This document shows, one piece after another, positions 35,257-43,799 of a DNA stretch of 58,621 bases (position 1 is its first letter; every line of letters begins with the position of its first letter). Location of the stretch: assembly GCA_016935765.1 (NCBI GenBank), contig JAFGQG010000126.1, positions 1 to 58,621 of the forward strand, read 5' to 3'. The translations under genes were made by a program, and so were the position numbers. The notes under the pieces are model-generated. The model saw nothing but the letters and a program-made list of their open reading frames with translations. It had not been told where the DNA came from and did not search any database. The stretch comes from a bacterium. GTDB taxonomy: Bacteria > UBP14 > UBA6098 > JAFGQG01.

Positions 35257-36888
35257 ATGAAGGAAATAATCCTATCTGTTTTATCTATATTGCTGGTTTT
35301 ATTTATTGCGGTATTGCAGGGTTCTGTCCCCGGGGATATTGTGGTGAACGAAGTAATGTACAATTCCGCTGGTATTGACGAGGAATGGGTCGAGTTATTC
35401 AACAACACCGCTGCGCCTATTACCCTGGACAGCACCTGGACTCTTTCTGACGGTGAAGGTTTATATAAATTCGAGGATTTCAGTATCCCGGCGGGGGAAT
35501 ACGTTACTATCGAGGTGTTCACCAACGATTCGTTCCCGTTCATTCCGGACATCGATGCCACTTCATCCGGCATTCAGCTTGCAAACGGTTATGACCAGGT
35601 TGTATTGAAAGAGAGCGACCTAATTATCGATTCCGTTGAATATTATGATTCCTGGGGTGATATGGGACATGATGGTGACGGACCGTCGCTTGAGAAACGC
35701 CATCCTTCCGCAGCGCCTGACGATGCTTCCGACTGGAATTCCAGCACGGTCGAGGGTGGAACCCCCGGCGCTATCAACAGTATTTACGCTTCATTCGGGG
35801 ATGAAAAACCGGTGGTTTACGGCATGAAACGTTCAATCACAATGCCCACATCTTCAGAGGAAGTCGATGTCACGGTTATAGCCTATGATGACGTTGGGGT
35901 AACAACGGTGGAGCTGGTTTATCATACCGGGGAACCTCCGCACACTTCGCTTGAGATGGCTGACGACGGCGCTCATGGCGACCGTGAAGCCAACGATAAT
36001 ATATATGGCGCAACTATCCCCGCAATGCCCCATGCTGCAACCGTTTATTATTTCGCGAGGGTGGTCGACACCGGAGCGCAGGAGGACACTACCGAAACCG
36101 ATGATTATCTCGTGAACGACAGCCTGGCTTTCGATTGCCAGGTTGTCATAAACGAAATCATGTATAACAGCATATCAACTGATACTGAATACGTGGAATT
36201 ATACAACAGGGAAGCTGACGATATCGACATCTCGGGCTGGCAGATAAAGGACGCGACTGCAAACAGGTTCACATTTCCGGAAGGCACAATTATCAGCGGT
36301 TTTTCATACCTGGTAGTATGTAAGGATACTCTCGAGATCATTGGAGGCTACGGGATCTTTAACGTCATTGGGAATGCTCCTTATAGCCTTAATAATGATA
36401 ACGACAAGGTTTTGTTGTTTGATGCAATAGGGTTTTTGATGGATAGTGTGATGTATTACGATGGTGGTGACTGGCCGGGCGAAGCTGATGGCAACGGTCC
36501 ATCCCTGGAGTTGGTCGATCCTTTTCTCGACAACACTCTTCCTGCTAGTTGGGAGGCGAGTGACGTCATTGGAGGCACTCCAGGTGAGACGAACTCGGTT
36601 GGGATAGAGGAAGGGGATAATCAACTTAAGGCAAACGAACTCCGGATATCCGGTTATCCGAATCCCTTCAATTCTTCAATTACAATTTCATTCTCATCTT
36701 TATTGACCGGCGCGCCGGTACGAATTGATATCTATGACATAAGCGGAAGGTTACTGGAATCCATTGGTCCTACAGTACGGAGCGCTGTTTCGTGGCATCC
36801 CGATGCTTCACTTGGTTCTGGAATTTATTTTGTGAGAGTAAAATTTGAAGGGAGAGTAATTACTGAACGCGTGTTATATCTGAAGTAG
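35257..36888 (+). CDS. Secreted lamin-tail-domain protein with C-terminal sorting domain
   Basis: 543 residues from the ATG at 35257, with AAAAGGAGGT 6 nt upstream. Signal peptide about 1-22. Two lamin-tail domains (about 25-170, starting DIVVNEVMYNS; and 290-455, starting QVVINEIMYNS) flank an Ig-like region. The last 75 residues (YPNPFNSSITISF, DISGRLLE, GIYFVRV) are a type A sorting domain of the kind used by the type IX system and by FCB-group relatives. Likely exported and attached at the surface; lamin-tail proteins often occur with nucleases or adhesins, but no enzyme domain is visible. Confidence 0.88.
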   Translation: MKEIILSVLSILLVLFIAVLQGSVPGDIVVNEVMYNSAGIDEEWVELFNNTAAPITLDSTWTLSDGEGLYKFEDFSIPAGEYVTIEVFTNDSFPFIPDIDATSSGIQLANGYDQVVLKESDLIIDSVEYYDSWGDMGHDGDGPSLEKRHPSAAPDDASDWNSSTVEGGTPGAINSIYASFGDEKPVVYGMKRSITMPTSSEEVDVTVIAYDDVGVTTVELVYHTGEPPHTSLEMADDGAHGDREANDNIYGATIPAMPHAATVYYFARVVDTGAQEDTTETDDYLVNDSLAFDCQVVINEIMYNSISTDTEYVELYNREADDIDISGWQIKDATANRFTFPEGTIISGFSYLVVCKDTLEIIGGYGIFNVIGNAPYSLNNDNDKVLLFDAIGFLMDSVMYYDGGDWPGEADGNGPSLELVDPFLDNTLPASWEASDVIGGTPGETNSVGIEEGDNQLKANELRISGYPNPFNSSITISFSSLLTGAPVRIDIYDISGRLLESIGPTVRSAVSWHPDASLGSGIYFVRVKFEGRVITERVLYLK

Positions 36889-36935
36889 CTCTTACCAAAT
36901 AACATAAATTGTAATGATTGTCAAGTATAATCATC

Positions 36936-36962
36936 TTGCTTTACCCGTTCGTTATCTATAAT
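36936..36962 (+). promoter_or_regulatory. Possible promoter of the rsmG-parAB run
   Basis: Perfect TATAAT (36957-36962) with TTGCTT 15 bp upstream; the short spacer lowers confidence. A direct repeat TTCGTTAT overlaps the region (36948 and 36962). Confidence 0.3.
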
Positions 36963-36988
36963 TCGTTATTTATCAAGAAGTTAATTAA

Positions 36989-37651
36989 ATGTTTCATATG
37001 AAACAATTGGATATTTTAAAAACAGCCTGCGAGCACCTTGGACTATCCGTTGACGACTCCAAATTGGAGAATATCGAGAAATACAACGATCTTCTTGTCG
37101 AATGGAACAAACGAATAAGCCTCTTTTCAAAGAATGATAAAGACCTTTTGATTTCACGGCACATAATGGAGTCTATCGTTCCCCTTTCTATTCTGGAGAT
37201 CCCAATAAACGAAACGGTTTTCGACATTGGAACCGGCGCTGGATTCCCCGGCATCCCGATAAAAATAATGAGAAAAGACCTGAAGTTGCTTCTCATCGAA
37301 TCCATTCGAAAAAAAGGCTTGTTCCTTAATAAGGTCATAACAACGCTCAATTTAGAAGATACTCGCGTTATTTGCGAAAGGGCTGAAAAACTGGACTCCC
37401 GCAAAGCCGGAACAACGAACTTTGTCTTCGCAAGGGAGGTCGGGAGAATTGACCTCCTTTTAAAACTCGCTTTTCCCCTGCTCAACAAGGGCGGTTTTCT
37501 CATTACCTATAAAAGCCCTGAAGAGGCAAAACTGATTACCGGGGATAGTATAAAAGCACTTCATGCCAGTGCATCGCTGTATCAAAATACCGGGCTGCCA
37601 AACTGGAAGGATAAAACACGTCAAACACACCTTGTAGTTATACAGAAATAA
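36989..37651 (+). CDS. rsmG: 16S rRNA (guanine527-N7)-methyltransferase
   Basis: 220 residues. It methylates G527 of 16S rRNA with SAM. The SAM-binding motif is FDIGTGAGFPGIPI; NDLLVEWNKRISL near the N-terminus is typical. Two in-frame ATGs are possible, 36989 and 36998, both inside a 16-bp palindrome that resembles parS. In many bacteria gidB/rsmG directly precedes parA-parB, as here. The stop codon is followed by a gap of about 100 bp to parA. Confidence 0.94.
   Translation: MFHMKQLDILKTACEHLGLSVDDSKLENIEKYNDLLVEWNKRISLFSKNDKDLLISRHIMESIVPLSILEIPINETVFDIGTGAGFPGIPIKIMRKDLKLLLIESIRKKGLFLNKVITTLNLEDTRVICERAEKLDSRKAGTTNFVFAREVGRIDLLLKLAFPLLNKGGFLITYKSPEEAKLITGDSIKALHASASLYQNTGLPNWKDKTRQTHLVVIQK
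36990..37005. promoter_or_regulatory. parS-like palindrome (variant ParB-binding site)
   Basis: TGTTTCATATGAAACA is a perfect 16-bp palindrome. The known parS consensus is TGTTNCACGTGAAACA, so only the central two bases differ (TA for CG), in a symmetric way. It overlaps the rsmG start codon and lies about 750 bp upstream of parA and parB. Confidence 0.6.
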
Positions 37652-37753
37652 CCAATATTCTAAAAAAACTGTCAGATAATTGTATTTTTTTTACTTGCCT
37701 AAAATCACATAAGAATTTAAATTATTCAATTTAATCTGAGAGGGAATTGAGAG

Positions 37754-38542
37754 ATGTCCAGAGTCATTGCTATCGCAAATCAGAAGGGTGGAGTAGGAAA
37801 AACCACCACAGCCATAAACCTGGCTGCCGCGCTTTCCGTGGCGGAGAAAAGAACACTGCTCATCGATATCGATCCACAGGCAAATGCCTCCAGCGGACTT
37901 GGAGTAAAAGCCGACAACAGTCACGTAACGATATACGAAGTTCTTCTGGGAAACAGCAATATTGAGAATTCGATAATGGAATATCCAGGGCTCGAATACC
38001 TAAGGATAATACCATCCCAGATCCGGTTGGTCGGCGCGGAACTCGAACTCGGGCAGCTGGACGAAAGAGAGTATTGCCTGAAAAAAGCTTTGAGTACCGT
38101 TAAAGATGATTACGATTACGTGTTAATTGACTGTCCACCCTCACTGGGTCTATTAACGATAAACGCGCTCGTTGCCGCGCAGTCAGTGCTTGTACCGATG
38201 CAGTGCGAATATTACGCCCTTGAAGGTCTTGGGTTGTTACTCAGTACGCTTCATAGAGTTCAGCAAAAATTGAACCCCGGTTTGAGCTTGGAAGGCGTGC
38301 TTCTCACCATGTTCGATAGAAGGCTTAACCTTTCCCTCCAGGTCGCTGAAGAAGCAAAAAAATATTTTGGCAACAAACTTTATAACACTATTATTTTTAG
38401 AAACGTCAGGCTTTCCGAAGCACCAAGTTTTGAAAAGCCGATAATGCTTTACGATATCAAGTCAACTGGAGCTGAGAACTACCTGAATTTAGCCAAGGAG
38501 ATCATTCTAAATGACAAGAAGAGTATTAGGGAAGGGAATTGA
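37754..38542 (+). CDS. parA: Chromosome-partitioning ATPase ParA (Soj)
   Basis: 262 residues. The deviant Walker A motif KGGVGKTTT is at about 11-19, with DIDPQANASSGLG (Walker A') and DYVLIDCPPSLGLL (Walker B). It binds DNA non-specifically as an ATP dimer and is pulled by ParB-parS complexes. AGAGGGAATTG precedes the ATG. parB overlaps its end by 32 bp, so the two are translationally coupled. Short N-terminus without a DNA-binding domain: chromosomal (type Ia-small) form. Confidence 0.95.
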   Translation: MSRVIAIANQKGGVGKTTTAINLAAALSVAEKRTLLIDIDPQANASSGLGVKADNSHVTIYEVLLGNSNIENSIMEYPGLEYLRIIPSQIRLVGAELELGQLDEREYCLKKALSTVKDDYDYVLIDCPPSLGLLTINALVAAQSVLVPMQCEYYALEGLGLLLSTLHRVQQKLNPGLSLEGVLLTMFDRRLNLSLQVAEEAKKYFGNKLYNTIIFRNVRLSEAPSFEKPIMLYDIKSTGAENYLNLAKEIILNDKKSIREGN

Positions 38543-39362
38543 AGCTGTAATTCCTTCAGAGATAAAACAGATTTTCGGTGAAAACATGCTTATGGAGGTG
38601 AGTATCAACGATATTGTTCCAAGCCCGTTACAACCCAGGAAAGAGTTTTCGCAGGAATCACTTGAGAACCTATCTAATTCCATAAAAGAGCAGGGCTTGC
38701 TTCAGCCGCTTTTATTGAGAAAAGGCAAAGACAAATATGAAATAGTTGCCGGCGAGAGAAGGTTCCGCGCTGCCCAGCTAGCCGGATTAAAGAAAGTGCC
38801 TGCCATTACTATCGAAGCCGACACCCCGGAGAAAGCGTTATTCATATCCCTTGTAGAAAATATACAGCGCGAGGACCTGAACCCGATCGAGGAAGCAGAG
38901 GCTTACGACGTCTTATACAGTAAATTCAAATTGAAGCAGGATGAGATTGCCAGGCAGGTTGGTAAGAGCAGATCAACAGTCGCAAATATTCTGCGTCTTC
39001 TGAAACTACCGGATAAGATAAAACAAATGCTCAAGGAGCAGAAACTGACTGAGGGTCATGCGAGAGCTTTGCTATCCATAAAGGATAAAGCGTATCAATT
39101 AAGACTGGCTTATCTGATTGCCGCAAGGGGATTATCGGTTGAGAGGACCGAGATCCTTGCTATGGGAGAAAAGGAAGGGAAAAAGCGCCAGGTAATAAAA
39201 AAGGTGAATCCCAAGATAATAGTCCTCGAAAAGCAGTTGCAGCTTTATTTCGGAACGAAGGTCAACATAAAGAAGGGCAAAAAGGGCGGCGAAATCCGCA
39301 TTAAATTCAAAACAGATGACGAACTTTACAGAATAGCAGGATTATTCCAGGATGAAGAATAA
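38511..39362 (+). CDS. parB: Chromosome-partitioning protein ParB (Spo0J)
   Basis: 283 residues. N-terminal CTPase/ParB domain with PLQPRKEF and the GERRFRAAQ box that binds CTP; then ENIQREDLNPIEEAEAY and a helix-turn-helix (QDEIARQVGKSRSTVANILRLL). The C-terminal part from about residue 225 dimerises. It loads at parS and spreads. The 3' end overlaps the M23 gene by 11 bp. The nearby 16-bp palindrome is its likely target. Confidence 0.95.
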   Translation: MTRRVLGKGIEAVIPSEIKQIFGENMLMEVSINDIVPSPLQPRKEFSQESLENLSNSIKEQGLLQPLLLRKGKDKYEIVAGERRFRAAQLAGLKKVPAITIEADTPEKALFISLVENIQREDLNPIEEAEAYDVLYSKFKLKQDEIARQVGKSRSTVANILRLLKLPDKIKQMLKEQKLTEGHARALLSIKDKAYQLRLAYLIAARGLSVERTEILAMGEKEGKKRQVIKKVNPKIIVLEKQLQLYFGTKVNIKKGKKGGEIRIKFKTDDELYRIAGLFQDEE

Positions 39363-40224
39363 ACATTTCAATCTCATCATATTAACTGAAGACGGTTCAA
39401 AACCTCTAAGCTGGAGAATCAACAAGAAGGTTTTCTATTTTCTTGTCTCTATACTCGGGTTCTTGATAGTACTGGTAATCGGTGGAGCCTTCTTTTATGG
39501 AAAGCTTACCCAAAAAGCCCTCGAAGCCTCTTACTTGAGAAAGGAAAACCAGATGCTGAGAAAACGTGAGAACAAGATCGCTGAAATTGAGGTTGAGATG
39601 GCAAAGCTGAACGAAATTCGTAAGCACATTGAAAGGTTGATTGAAATAGACGATAATTATACAATGAGGGACCTGCCTACTCACGACTATGAATTCCAGT
39701 TCGGCATTAAATCCTACCCCCAAGCTCTCGTAGCCAAGGAGGGAGAAATATTAATTGGCAAGGAACTGGACGAATGGTTGAAACAGAGAAAGGCAGAAAA
39801 GGAACTCATGCCGACCGGGCTACCCGCTTCCGGGTTGATCACCGCTCGTTTCGGAGAGATGCAGGGATTCCTTTCTCCTCATACTGGAATAGATATCGCT
39901 CTTAAGGAAGGAACACCTGTTCGAGCCACAGCCTCAGGCATTGTCGAGTATGCCGATTGGCACTCAAGATACGGTAACCTTATCACGATCAATCACTTGA
40001 ACGGGTATAAAACGAAGTACGGTCACGCGAGCGAAATCCTGGTTGAAGTCGGTCAGTGGATAAAAAACAACCAGACCATCTGTCTTTCTGGTAACACGGG
40101 AAAGAGCCTTGGACCGCACCTGCATTACGAAGTTCAAAAAAACAATATGCCTATTGATCCTTTAAAAATGGAAACAGAGAGTTCTGCGGATTCATCTTCT
40201 ACAGCCGAAAAAGGAGATATTTAA
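39352..40224 (+). CDS. Membrane-anchored M23 (LytM) metallopeptidase
   Basis: 290 residues. Cytoplasmic N-terminus, one transmembrane helix (about 25-47), a coiled-coil (55-95), then an M23 domain with zinc ligands HTGID (H and D) and HLHYE. Such enzymes cut peptidoglycan cross-links outside the inner membrane. It overlaps parB and is followed by a bactofilin, a pairing known from cell-shape systems where the bactofilin positions the hydrolase. Confidence 0.92.
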   Translation: MKNKHFNLIILTEDGSKPLSWRINKKVFYFLVSILGFLIVLVIGGAFFYGKLTQKALEASYLRKENQMLRKRENKIAEIEVEMAKLNEIRKHIERLIEIDDNYTMRDLPTHDYEFQFGIKSYPQALVAKEGEILIGKELDEWLKQRKAEKELMPTGLPASGLITARFGEMQGFLSPHTGIDIALKEGTPVRATASGIVEYADWHSRYGNLITINHLNGYKTKYGHASEILVEVGQWIKNNQTICLSGNTGKSLGPHLHYEVQKNNMPIDPLKMETESSADSSSTAEKGDI

Positions 40225-40226
40225 GC

Positions 40227-40307
40227 ATGATCGATAAGTCAGCGGAATCGACCGAACAGAATTTAATCATGAGTTTTATTGAGCATATCAATAATTATTT
40301 AACTTGA
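40227..40307 (+). CDS. Possible 26-residue peptide
   Basis: A short open frame with AAGGAGAT about 9 nt upstream of its ATG, between the M23 peptidase and bactofilin genes. The peptide is polar at the start and ends in a short hydrophobic stretch. No family recognised; it may be chance, because the purine-rich site lies in the end of the preceding gene. Confidence 0.2.
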   Translation: MIDKSAESTEQNLIMSFIEHINNYLT

Positions 40308-40323
40308 AGACTGAGGATATATT

Positions 40324-40722
40324 ATGGCAAAAGACAAGAATTCAAGCGAAGATATTATAAACACCATCCTGGGAGAAAACACAAAGGTCATTGGTGACAT
40401 CAATGTGAAGGGCAGTGTACGGATAGACGGTTATTTTAAGGGCAACCTTGAAGCAACGGGTTCATTGACTGTGGGAGTAAAGGGGGAGTTGGATTCACCG
40501 AGAATAAATGTGAAGAGTACCGTTATAGGTGGAAAAGTAACCGCGGAGTTGGACGCCCCGGAAGGAGCCCAACTTCAAAGCACTGCAAACTTTACCGGAA
40601 ATATTCGAACAAAGGTATTGATAATCGAGGAAGGCGCTATTTTCCATGGCAGTTCAGAAATGAAGAAAAACGATAAAAAACCTAAAAATATAGAAACCAG
40701 GGAGGATGAATACATAGGTTAA
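40324..40722 (+). CDS. Bactofilin
   Basis: 132 residues. A core of short beta-helix repeats (about 15-110: TKVIGDINVKGSVRIDGYFKGNL and following) with charged ends is the bactofilin (DUF583) fold. It polymerises without nucleotide to form scaffolds at the membrane. In other bacteria bactofilins recruit M23 peptidases for shape and, in Myxococcus, organise ParABS. The gene order parA-parB-M23-bactofilin here fits both roles. Confidence 0.92.
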   Translation: MAKDKNSSEDIINTILGENTKVIGDINVKGSVRIDGYFKGNLEATGSLTVGVKGELDSPRINVKSTVIGGKVTAELDAPEGAQLQSTANFTGNIRTKVLIIEEGAIFHGSSEMKKNDKKPKNIETREDEYIG

Positions 40723-40747
40723 TAAGACATTTTTTTACTAAAAAAAC

Positions 40748-40775
40748 TTGTTGCATGTACATATGCTTTTAATAT
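40748..40775 (+). promoter_or_regulatory. Possible promoter of the V-ATPase operon
   Basis: TTGTTG (40748-40753), 16-bp spacer, TAATAT (40770-40775), 31 bp before the first gene. The spacer contains the near-palindrome GCATGTACATATGC. Confidence 0.35.
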
Positions 40776-40805
40776 ATTATGGAATCTTTTTAATAGGAGT
40801 TCACT

Positions 40806-41114
40806 ATGGATAATTATTTGGACAGAATAAAGGATGTGGAAGAGGAATTGGAAAAGGATTCTCGCACCCGAGAGAAAAAAAGGAAGGAAGAAATCGAGCA
40901 ATTAAAAAACCAATTCATTGCCAAGGAGAAGGAAACCCAGGTGGAAGCCGAGAATATAATCAAGGAGGCGAAGTCCGAGGCAGAAAAAGAAGCGAAAAAA
41001 GAAATTGAGAAGATGAGAGAAGAGCATAAAAAGCAAAAAGAGAAGATCAGCAGCCAGTTTTCTCAGAACCTTGATAACGCAACTTCAATTATATTGGAGG
41101 AAATCGTTAAATGA
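40806..41114 (+). CDS. V-type ATPase peripheral-stalk subunit (H/G-like coiled coil)
   Basis: 102 residues, nearly all charged alpha-helix with long Glu/Lys heptads (EAENIIKEAKSEAEKEAKKEIEKM). This matches AhaH/NtpF-type subunits that pair with subunit E to form the peripheral stalk. AATAGGAG lies before the ATG. Its end overlaps the start of subunit I (ATGA). Identity rests on composition and position, since coiled coils carry little family signal. Confidence 0.75.
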   Translation: MDNYLDRIKDVEEELEKDSRTREKKRKEEIEQLKNQFIAKEKETQVEAENIIKEAKSEAEKEAKKEIEKMREEHKKQKEKISSQFSQNLDNATSIILEEIVK

Positions 41115-43072
41115 GTGTTGCGGCGATGAAAAAAATTGGCATTGCCGGTTTGAAAAGCGATTGGCATGAAGTAATCGACACTATTCAGGATGCCGGCATG
41201 GTTGAGATCCAACCTATCGAGACGGACATTGAGGAGGCTTCCGAGGAGAAAGCAGTATTGACGAACTTGCGGAACGGATTGGATTTTTTGAAAAAACACA
41301 TTGATAAGCCATTGCCCAGGTTGGAACTTTCCCAGCAGGAGCTTTCGAAACTTGTTGAAGAATATAAACTTAACGAGTACCTTGACCAGCTGGCTCGGGA
41401 AAAGGATTTCCTGCTGAACCTGGAAAGTGAAAGGAAGAATAAATTATCATCTCTTTCTGAACTCGAACCATGGCTTACCCTAAAATACCCTTTGAAAAGT
41501 ATCGAGAACACTGAACATACTCGCACCCTTTTGGGGATGGTACCTACGGCTTTCGTTCAGAGCTTCAGGAATGAAATTAAGGAGAAAGAGGGGTATTGCC
41601 ATATTGAAGAAGTGCTAACAACAAGCAGGGTTTTTTATTTACTCCTCGTTTATCATGTTTCCGAACAGGCTTTCTTTGTTGGCTCATTGAATAAACACGA
41701 ATTTTCGAGATGGAACCCGGAAAAGTACAATGGGATTCCCCTTGAAGAATACCACAAACTCCAGGAAGAAATTTCTGACATCGATTCGAAAATCGAAGGG
41801 CAAAAACAGAAAATAAGAGAATTAACAAGCGAGCTCCCCAGGCTGGGCGCAATACTGGATTATTACAGTCTGTTAAGTCAGCAAAGGGAATTAAGGAACA
41901 AGGTTGCTACGACTTCATCCGCATTTTTCATTGAAGGCTGGATTCAGGAAAACAAACTGGGAGATCTTCGAAATGCGATAGCTGAGAAAGTTGATGCTAT
42001 AGACATAATCGACGTACCATTAGAAAAGGATGAGATTCCGCCGGTAGCTCTAAAAAACAATCCATTAGTCGAGCCCTTCGAGGTGGTTACAGACCTTTAT
42101 GGCAGACCAGCAAGGGGATTTCCCGACCCTACTCCTCTACTAACCCCATTTTTCCCTATCTTTTTCGCGCTTTGTTTGACTGATGCTGGTTACGGTTTCA
42201 TAGTTACGCTGGTCGGGGCCATTTTGAAGTTTAAATACAGGAAAGCGAATGAGGGCGTAAGGAAATTCATTACATTTATCATAATTCTCGGGATTGCCAC
42301 CATGATTATTGGCGCCCTTGCGGGAGGTTATTTCGGTATCGACCCCTCGAGCTTATCACAGGACAACCCATTGGTAAAATTCGCAACATCCATCAAACTT
42401 TTTGACCCATTGAAAGATGCCATCGTCTTCTTTGCGATAGCGATAATATGCGGTATAGTACAGGTTTCTGTCGGCTTTATCATAAACGGCATTAATCGCT
42501 TCGGTCTCAGCGAGAACATATTTTTAAAGATCCGCTCTTTGGTGGTCAGCGCATCGTGGTTCTGTGTAACGGTTGGTCTCGGGATATTCGTGCTTTCCAA
42601 CCTTATCCCCACCGCGGTTGAGCCTTTAATGAATCCTGCTCTCATGATGCTTAAGTACGGTCTCGTGGGTATTGTTGCAGGAAGTATAGTTTTCGGGCTA
42701 CTTGGTAAGCAGGGATTTTTCCCATCGCTTGGCGCAGCGCTCGGGTTCGATGGTATTTACGGCGTGGTCAATCTCTTCGGCGACATTCTATCATATTCGA
42801 GAATCCTGGCTCTTGGATTATCCACTGGAGTAATTGCGGGAGTAATAAATATTATCGCCGGGAATGTTGCTCAAGTACCAATTGTCGGCATTATTTTTGC
42901 CGGACTTCTGGTCATCGTGGGACACATAGGGTATACCGCCATTTCCTCGCTGGGAGCTTTTGTTCATCCTGCAAGGCTTCAGTTCGTGGAATATTTCTCA
43001 AAGTTTTATGAAGCGGGTGGAAAACCCTTTCAACCCTTTAAAAAGCATTATCCTAACATTAACTTGAAGTAA
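41111..43072 (+). CDS. ntpI: V-type ATP synthase subunit I (a subunit)
   Basis: 653 residues. N-terminal cytoplasmic half (1-335) with coiled coils that contacts the peripheral stalks; C-terminal half with about 7-8 transmembrane helices, including PTPLLTPFFPIFFALCLTDAGYGF and GDILSYSRILALGLSTGVIAGVIN, where the arginine of YSR is the expected ion-channel arginine. It provides the half-channels for ions next to the K ring. It overlaps the preceding gene by 4 bp. Confidence 0.95.
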   Translation: MSVAAMKKIGIAGLKSDWHEVIDTIQDAGMVEIQPIETDIEEASEEKAVLTNLRNGLDFLKKHIDKPLPRLELSQQELSKLVEEYKLNEYLDQLAREKDFLLNLESERKNKLSSLSELEPWLTLKYPLKSIENTEHTRTLLGMVPTAFVQSFRNEIKEKEGYCHIEEVLTTSRVFYLLLVYHVSEQAFFVGSLNKHEFSRWNPEKYNGIPLEEYHKLQEEISDIDSKIEGQKQKIRELTSELPRLGAILDYYSLLSQQRELRNKVATTSSAFFIEGWIQENKLGDLRNAIAEKVDAIDIIDVPLEKDEIPPVALKNNPLVEPFEVVTDLYGRPARGFPDPTPLLTPFFPIFFALCLTDAGYGFIVTLVGAILKFKYRKANEGVRKFITFIIILGIATMIIGALAGGYFGIDPSSLSQDNPLVKFATSIKLFDPLKDAIVFFAIAIICGIVQVSVGFIINGINRFGLSENIFLKIRSLVVSASWFCVTVGLGIFVLSNLIPTAVEPLMNPALMMLKYGLVGIVAGSIVFGLLGKQGFFPSLGAALGFDGIYGVVNLFGDILSYSRILALGLSTGVIAGVINIIAGNVAQVPIVGIIFAGLLVIVGHIGYTAISSLGAFVHPARLQFVEYFSKFYEAGGKPFQPFKKHYPNINLK

Positions 43073-43119
43073 AAAGCAGAAATTATCGAATAAAGCAGTA
43101 AAACATATTAGGAGGATTT

Positions 43120-43752
43120 ATGAAAAGGATACTATTCTTGTTTGCTCTGATGGTGTTTATAGTAGTAGTTTCAAGCGCGTATCTCTTTGCTGAAGGAGAT
43201 TCGGCGGCGAAAGGCGCATTGGAGGGTGGTGCGGTCGAAAGCGAAGTATTTGATGACAGCGATGGAATAGGAAGCTGGTTCAGGTTGGACGCTATAGCCC
43301 TTGCCCTTCTCGGAGTGGCAATTGCAGTCGTGCTTTCGGGTATAGGTTCTGCGGTCGGGATCGGTATCACTGCTAACATGGGCATTGGCGCGATGCACGA
43401 AAGTCCCGACCTGTTCCCGCAGGTGATCATTCTTTCAGCGCTTCCCGGAACCCAGGGCATATACGGCTTTGTGGTTGGCTTCCTTATCATTCTTTGGAGC
43501 GGTATCCTTGGCGGCGATATGAGCGCATTGACCCTTCAGAAAGGATGGTACTTCTTTTGCGCTGGAATTCCGGTTGGAATAGCAGGGCTTATCTCTGCCA
43601 TACACCAGGGCAAGGTCTGCGCATCCGGAGTTGGGCTAACTGCAAAGGACAAGAGTCACGTTGCAAAAGGTATGGTATTAGGCGCATTCGTAGAATTCTA
43701 CGCTATTCTTGGATTGCTCGCAAGTGTGCTTATCCTGCTTAATATCAAATAA
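43120..43752 (+). CDS. ntpK: V-type Na+-ATPase subunit K (rotor-ring proteolipid)
   Basis: 210 residues. Two c-like hairpins fused in one chain as in E. hirae NtpK, preceded by a signal-like hydrophobic segment (3-24) and an acidic stretch (25-52) absent from NtpK. Residues matching the E. hirae Na+ site are L108, T111, Q112, Y115, Q163 and E192 (motifs LPGTQGIYG, HQGKV, VEFYAI). Only the second hairpin has the carboxylate. The gene starts 47 bp after subunit I with TTAGGAGG before the ATG. Confidence 0.95.
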   Translation: MKRILFLFALMVFIVVVSSAYLFAEGDSAAKGALEGGAVESEVFDDSDGIGSWFRLDAIALALLGVAIAVVLSGIGSAVGIGITANMGIGAMHESPDLFPQVIILSALPGTQGIYGFVVGFLIILWSGILGGDMSALTLQKGWYFFCAGIPVGIAGLISAIHQGKVCASGVGLTAKDKSHVAKGMVLGAFVEFYAILGLLASVLILLNIK

Positions 43753-43799
43753 TAACATGCCCCGCTGCAGCACGAACATTTTAGCAAAAAGTTGAAGAT

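Noticed and set aside
36889..36988. Replication origin next to rsmG-parAB
   Set aside because: AT-rich and near parAB, but I find no DnaA box matching TTATNCACA; TTATCTATA is two bases off, and dnaA is not present.
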